A DNA stretch of 8,915 nt from an uncultured Megasphaera sp. GTDB lineage: Bacteria > Bacillota > Negativicutes > Veillonellales > Megasphaeraceae. Made by a program: the position numbers and the translations under genes. The notes under the pieces were generated by a model, which did not search any database, was not told the DNA's origin, and was given only the letters and a program-made list of their open reading frames with translations. The DNA lies in contig CAKPVJ010000048.1 in the NCBI GenBank assembly GCA_934193515.1, positions 1-8,915 of the forward strand. Reading direction: 5' to 3'. This document shows, one piece after another, positions 5,864 through 8,915 of the stretch; position 1 is the stretch's first letter; every line of letters starts with the position of its first letter.

Positions 5864-6213
5864 CGTGAGTAATCAATAAGCCGAGTTTTGTTCTGCAAAA
5901 AGCAGTGACAATCATCTATCTAGACATACCATTGCTGATATGTTCAAGCGACACAACCCGGAAGATCAGCGGGCCGCCTCATCCCTCCCCTATTCGGTCT
6001 TGCTCCAGATGGGGTTTACCTAGCCAGTATGTTACCATACTGCTGGTGCGCTCTTACCGCACCGTTCCACCCTTACCACTTGCGTGGCGGTACACATTTC
6101 TGTGGCACTATCCCTAGAGTTGCCTCCGCCGGACGTTATCCGGCATCTTGCCCTACGGAGCTCGGACTTTCCTCTAATGCCAAGCACTAGCGATTGTCTT
6201 TCATACTCACTAT
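5864..6213 (-). ncRNA. rnpB: RNase P RNA component, bacterial type A
   Basis: Catalytic RNA of RNase P, which removes 5' leaders from precursor tRNAs. It is about 350 nt long. The 5' conserved block GAGGAAAGTCCGAG is at 6174-6161 and the 3' block CTCGGCTTA begins at 5885. Together they form helix P4: CCGAG pairs with CTCGG, where E. coli has CCGGG with CCCGG, a compensated change. P1 is GTGAGTA (6210-6204) with TACTCAC (5871-5865). P2 is GACAATC (6198-6192) with GATTGTC (5913-5907). GGTAAACCCC at 6020-6011 is the P15 region, whose GGU pairs with the tRNA 3' CCA. The exact ends are estimated from P1, the promoter and the terminator. No protein is encoded in this stretch; short open frames across it are chance. 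Confidence 0.95.
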
Positions 6214-6219
6214 TTAATT

Positions 6220-6248
6220 ACTATACGCCAAAATACAGGCTATGTCAA
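6220..6248 (-). promoter_or_regulatory. Promoter of rnpB
   Basis: On the minus strand: TTGACA at 6248-6243, a 17-bp spacer, and TATAGT at 6225-6220. The predicted start falls at 6213-6211, one to three bases before the P1 helix of the RNase P RNA. Promoter and RNA boundary therefore support each other. Confidence 0.88.
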
Positions 6249-6294
6249 TATCTAAAAGCAGTCATTTCAGACGATGTCCGTCACTGGCTTACCT

Positions 6295-6342
6295 TATACC
6301 CGCTAGTATGTCGCCAATCGTACCGGCATATTAGCAGGTATA
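6295..6342 (-). repeat. Long imperfect hairpin between thiE and rnpB
   Basis: 16-base arms at 6295-6310 and 6327-6342 are complementary except for one A/C mismatch and one G-U pair. Part of the 16-base loop can extend the stem (GCCGG with TTGGC on the minus strand, two of these pairs being G-U). It begins about 15 bp after the thiE stop codon. No T-run follows on either strand, so it is not a standard terminator, although its place suggests a 3'-end structure for the trmK-Nif3-thiE message. It could also be a dispersed repeat; one copy only is seen in this window. Confidence 0.6.
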
Positions 6343-6357
6343 GCACTGTACTTCGTA

Positions 6358-7005
6358 TTATTTCAGCGCATCCCGCAGTTCTTGGACGGCTTCGGCAATA
6401 TTTTCTTTGCCGACAATGGCGCTAATCATAGCAAAGGAACGGAATCCTTCGTCGTAGAGGCTGCGGATATTGGCCAGGCTGATGCCGCCAATGGTAACGA
6501 CAGGCAGTGCGAATTGATGCAGGGCAAATTCTTTGGCTTCCTTGGTGACGACTTCGTCGGCGTCTTTTTTGGAAGATGTCGGAAACATAGGGCCAAAACC
6601 GACATAATCTGCCCCATCTGCCTGTGCTTCTTTCATTTCTTCTATCGTATTGGTCGATACGCCGATGAAGACATCCGGCCCGGCAAGCTGCCGTACGACA
6701 TGGGCCGGCGCGTCGTCCTGCCCGACATGAATACCGTCGGCACCGCAGGCAATCGCTAGGTCCGTCGAGTCGTTCATGATAAATGTCGCGCCTTTTTCGT
6801 GGCAAAGGCGGGCAATTTCACGGGCTTCTTCATATTTTTCACGCCATGTTTTATGTTTTTCCCGATACTGGATAATCTGAACGCCTGCTGCCAATAATTC
6901 CTTGGCTACCGTCACATTGTCCCGTCCCAAAGACAATTCAGCATTGCCCATAATGGCATAGACGGGGTCTTGCAATAATCGCTGTACATGTTCTTCTTTG
7001 GTCAT
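6358..7005 (-). CDS. thiE: Thiamine-phosphate synthase
   Basis: Joins hydroxymethylpyrimidine diphosphate and thiazole phosphate to give thiamine monophosphate in the cytoplasm. 215 aa, a full-length TIM barrel. Seen motifs: Q46-x-R48-x-K50 (QYREK), N78-D79, GQDD at 95-98, the GVS at 115-117, GPMFPTSSKK at 138-147 and IGG at 172-174. D79 and D98 have the same 19-residue spacing as the Mg-binding D93 and D112 of B. subtilis ThiE. S117 and K146 sit near where its phosphate ligands are expected. The FPT-x-x-K loop favours ThiE over the related TenI. The residue after the ND pair is Ser; Arg or Asp is more usual there. ATG at 7005 has GGGAG 8 nt upstream, 15 bp after the Nif3-like stop codon. No other thiamine gene and no TPP riboswitch is visible in the window, so it probably works with salvaged or remotely encoded precursors. 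Confidence 0.92.
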   Translation of the reverse strand: MTKEEHVQRLLQDPVYAIMGNAELSLGRDNVTVAKELLAAGVQIIQYREKHKTWREKYEEAREIARLCHEKGATFIMNDSTDLAIACGADGIHVGQDDAPAHVVRQLAGPDVFIGVSTNTIEEMKEAQADGADYVGFGPMFPTSSKKDADEVVTKEAKEFALHQFALPVVTIGGISLANIRSLYDEGFRSFAMISAIVGKENIAEAVQELRDALK

Positions 7006-7020
7006 GCTATTCGCTCCCTT

Positions 7021-8139
7021 TTATATATACTGCAGCATATCACGGCTTGTAAGATCGGTCAGGCAGGTAATCTGCCATTGGTGTTCCCGATTGGCTTCTT
7101 CCAAGCGGCTGCAAAGACTGCCTACGACGGGTGATTCCGTGCCAAAATGACCGCCGTCAGCAACGACTAAGCCTAATTTGATAGCTTCCTGCGCGTCATG
7201 GTATTTCAAATCTCCAGTCAAATACAGCTGTGCCCCGGCTGCTTTGGCTTGTTTCATAAACCCAGCACCACCGCCGCCCAAAAGGGCTACTTTGGAAACT
7301 ATCGTGTCCGCATCGCCGGCATACGGCAGAACGGTCCGGTTGAGTAGGCGTTTGATTTTCTGCATGACAATACCGGCTGGTTCTGGTGTCGGCCAGTCTC
7401 CCACGCGTCCCATGGCATACTGGTGGCCTTTGTTGGCCAGCGGATATATATCGTACGCCGGTTCTTCATACGGATGTGCCGCCAGCATCGCCTGCAGCAC
7501 CTGAGAAAGCAGGGACTGCGGCACAATCGTTTCAATACGTTCTTCCGGCGTGGTTTCTACGGTGCCAATCGTGCCGATAAACGGATGCGTACCTTCGTGC
7601 GGCTTAAACCGGCCTTCGCCTGCGGCAGTAAAGGAACAGTCACTATAATTGCCAATATAGCCGGCGCCGCTTTGCGCCAATGCCTGCCGTACGGCATCGC
7701 CATGGCTGGCCGGTACGTATACCGTCAGTTTATACAACGAATCTTCCTGTACCGGAATCAGACCCGTAAGGTGCTGCAGCCCCAACAGCTGCGCCAACAC
7801 GTCATTGACGCCGCCATCGGCACTGTCGAGGTTGGTATGGGCGCTGTATACGGAAATATGATGAGCCAATAATTTTTGGTACATTTCGCCGTCATACGTA
7901 TCGGTGCGCAACGTTTTCAAGCCATCAAAAATAACAGGATGATGACTGACAATCAGGTTGACGTTATGGGCCACGGCATAGTCTACGGTTCCCATCATGA
8001 CATCCAATGTTACCATGACGTTTTCTACGAGTTCATGGGGATTGCCAATCAAAAATCCCGGATTATCCCATGATTCTTTGAGGGATAACGGCGCCCACTG
8101 CTTCAATACCCGGACGATTTCTCCTACTGTAGTTGACAT
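7021..8139 (-). CDS. Nif3-like dinuclear metal centre protein, YqfO type
   Basis: 372-aa cytoplasmic protein of the NIF3/YqfO family, which forms a hexameric ring with a two-metal site. The family is often annotated as GTP cyclohydrolase I type 2, but its true reaction is not settled. Likely metal ligands: H66-H67 (SHHP), H101 and D105 (SAHTNLD), and H331 and E335 (DGGHFGTE). The central insert at about 132-240, with AHPYEEPAYDIYPL at 221-234, is the CutA/PII-like domain that marks the longer YqfO form. The GDLKYHDA motif (309-316) is also conserved. ATG at 8139 has GGGAGG 7 nt upstream and lies inside the end of trmK (16-nt overlap), so the two are translationally coupled. The trmK-Nif3 pair is common in Firmicutes, often beside rpoD. 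The family is certain; the biochemical role is open. Confidence 0.93.
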   Translation of the reverse strand: MSTTVGEIVRVLKQWAPLSLKESWDNPGFLIGNPHELVENVMVTLDVMMGTVDYAVAHNVNLIVSHHPVIFDGLKTLRTDTYDGEMYQKLLAHHISVYSAHTNLDSADGGVNDVLAQLLGLQHLTGLIPVQEDSLYKLTVYVPASHGDAVRQALAQSGAGYIGNYSDCSFTAAGEGRFKPHEGTHPFIGTIGTVETTPEERIETIVPQSLLSQVLQAMLAAHPYEEPAYDIYPLANKGHQYAMGRVGDWPTPEPAGIVMQKIKRLLNRTVLPYAGDADTIVSKVALLGGGGAGFMKQAKAAGAQLYLTGDLKYHDAQEAIKLGLVVADGGHFGTESPVVGSLCSRLEEANREHQWQITCLTDLTSRDMLQYI

Positions 8140-8813
8140 TTTTTATCCTCCCAAGATGCGATTTCATCTTCTAATGCTTGAATCTGCTTGGATTTGTCTT
8201 CATGGCTTTTGCGCAGGCCCTGGCAAATCCGTGTTTTTTTGTCGATAAGCATAGCTATTTTTCGAGCCAGCAACGGATTTTTTCGCTGCCAGTTGACCGG
8301 CCCGATGTCATACAGCCACGAAGGCAGCAAATCTGCTTGGCCCGGAACGGCCCGCATCATTTCATAAAACCGGCCTTCGTCTATAATCAGCGTTTCTTCC
8401 TCAATATGCCAGCCCTGCTCGTAAATAAACCGCCGCAGTGCGCCGGCATCACTCTGCGGCTGCAGGATAAGAAACTGCATCTGCCGCCATACGGTTGGGG
8501 AAGCCTGTAAAATCTTAACCATCAACGGGCCGCCCATACCGCAAATCACGGCGCCGTCTACTTCACCAGGCGCAAGGCAAGTCAGTCCGTCTCCCAGTCT
8601 GCAGTCAATCACGTCAGCTAGTCCCGCACCCTGCACATGGGCTGTCGCAGCCTGCAGCGGACCGGGAACAATATCTGCCGCAACAGCCCGCGGAACGATT
8701 CCCTTTTCACATGCGTAGACGGGCAAATACCCATGGTCTGTCCCAATATCGGCAATCGTCTTACCCTGCGGAATCAACGATGCTGCTGCCAGCAGTCGGC
8801 CTGTCAAAATCAT
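8124..8813 (-). CDS. trmK: tRNA (adenine(22)-N1)-methyltransferase
   Basis: SAM-dependent enzyme that methylates N1 of A22 in the D-loop of certain tRNAs (serine and tyrosine tRNAs in B. subtilis). 229 aa. The SAM-binding motif I is ADIGTDHGYL at 21-30. GDG at 74-76 follows the second strand. CGMGG at 91-95 and LILQPQ at 116-120 are typical of TrmK. Residues from about 200 to the end form a charged coiled-coil tail (KSKQIQALEDEIASWEDKK), as in the family. The longest frame begins with a GTG at 8846. AAAGGA at 8823-8828 is 9 nt from the ATG at 8813, which also starts the protein at the usual MxLxxRL, so 8813 is chosen. The 3' end overlaps the Nif3-like gene by 16 nt. No promoter is evident in the 43 bp upstream, so it is probably part of a transcript entering from the right. 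Confidence 0.93.
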   Translation of the reverse strand: MILTGRLLAAASLIPQGKTIADIGTDHGYLPVYACEKGIVPRAVAADIVPGPLQAATAHVQGAGLADVIDCRLGDGLTCLAPGEVDGAVICGMGGPLMVKILQASPTVWRQMQFLILQPQSDAGALRRFIYEQGWHIEEETLIIDEGRFYEMMRAVPGQADLLPSWLYDIGPVNWQRKNPLLARKIAMLIDKKTRICQGLRKSHEDKSKQIQALEDEIASWEDKKCQLQ

Positions 8814-8822
8814 ACACACACA

Positions 8823-8828
8823 TCCTTT
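8823..8828 (-). promoter_or_regulatory. Shine-Dalgarno site deciding the TrmK start
   Basis: AAAGGA on the minus strand, 9 nt before the ATG at 8813. The in-frame GTG at 8819 is only 3 nt away and the GTG at 8846 is upstream of the site. Confidence 0.75.
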
Positions 8829-8856
8829 ATAACGTACTTTCAGCACTTTACAACTT

Positions 8857-8915
8857 TTACGCAGCCTCGGTAGTTACCGAAACCAGCTTACACAAGGCTT
8901 GAACGAAGTCCGTTG
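8857..8915 (-). CDS. Possible C-terminal end of an upstream gene
   Basis: On the minus strand one frame is open from the window edge to a TAA at 8859-8857, encoding TDFVQALCKLVSVTTEAA. The other two frames stop sooner. It would end 43 bp before the trmK ATG, consistent with an operon. The sequence does not look like the C-terminus of RpoD, a frequent upstream neighbour of trmK in Firmicutes, and I cannot name it. With 18 residues only, it may also be chance. Confidence 0.4.
   Translation of the reverse strand, partial: TDFVQALCKLVSVTTEAA

Noticed and set aside
5905..6425. Short plus-strand open frames across 5905-6425
   Set aside because: They overlap the RNase P RNA gene, whose conserved blocks and helices fully explain the region up to 6213.
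8829..8856. Possible promoter TTGTAA, 16 bp, TATAAA before trmK
   Set aside because: The -10 would overlap the Shine-Dalgarno site, so the transcript would begin at or after it and lose it.

Overview
The window looks like chromosomal housekeeping DNA from an anaerobic bacterium related to the Firmicutes. A Negativicutes genus such as Megasphaera or Dialister is my best guess. That guess rests on moderate GC content, strong Shine-Dalgarno sites of the GGAGG type, a type A RNase P RNA, an HtpX protease, and the trmK-Nif3 pair. It is inference from gene content and sequence texture; no database search was possible. I see no insertion sequence, phage gene, CRISPR array or plasmid origin.

Layout. 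The left edge holds the 3' part of an OmpR/PhoB-type response regulator on the plus strand (1-402). Everything to its right is on the minus strand, so it is described here in its direction of transcription, from the right edge leftwards. A short open reading frame tail enters at 8915 and stops at 8857. It is followed by a closely spaced set: trmK (tRNA m1A22 methyltransferase, 8813-8124), a Nif3/YqfO-type metal-binding protein (8139-7021) and thiE (7005-6358). A long imperfect hairpin follows thiE. Next comes rnpB, the RNase P RNA (about 6213-5864), with its own promoter and a strong intrinsic terminator. Then comes a promoter driving a small M50 site-2-type protease (5699-5073) and a secreted protein of unknown function (5050-4493). 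A perfect-consensus promoter (TTGACA, 17 bp, TATAAT) drives htpX (4377-3520) and a membrane-anchored protein resembling the N-terminal half of Tim44-like proteins (3499-2906). A 12-bp perfect hairpin with a U-rich tail separates that gene from a cysteine-rich FliB/YkgJ-type protein (2839-1955). Last is an RNase E/G family ribonuclease (1866-430), which converges on the response regulator with only 27 bp between the two stop codons.

How the genes fit together. Two themes recur. One is RNA metabolism: RNase P RNA, RNase G/E and TrmK. The other is membrane or envelope proteostasis: HtpX, the M50 protease and two exported or membrane proteins that each sit directly behind a protease gene. The protease-partner arrangement is suggestive, but nothing in the sequence proves a functional link.

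Start sites. For four genes the longest open frame begins at a TTG, GTG or upstream codon that lies before, or too close to, the Shine-Dalgarno site. I moved these starts to a downstream ATG: FliB-like 2839, secreted protein 5050, M50 protease 5699, TrmK 8813. No clear undescribed system is visible. The items most worth a second look are the hairpin upstream of the FliB-like gene, a tRNA D-arm-like remnant in the promoter region of the RNase G gene, the hairpin between thiE and rnpB, and the two small unknown partners of the proteases.
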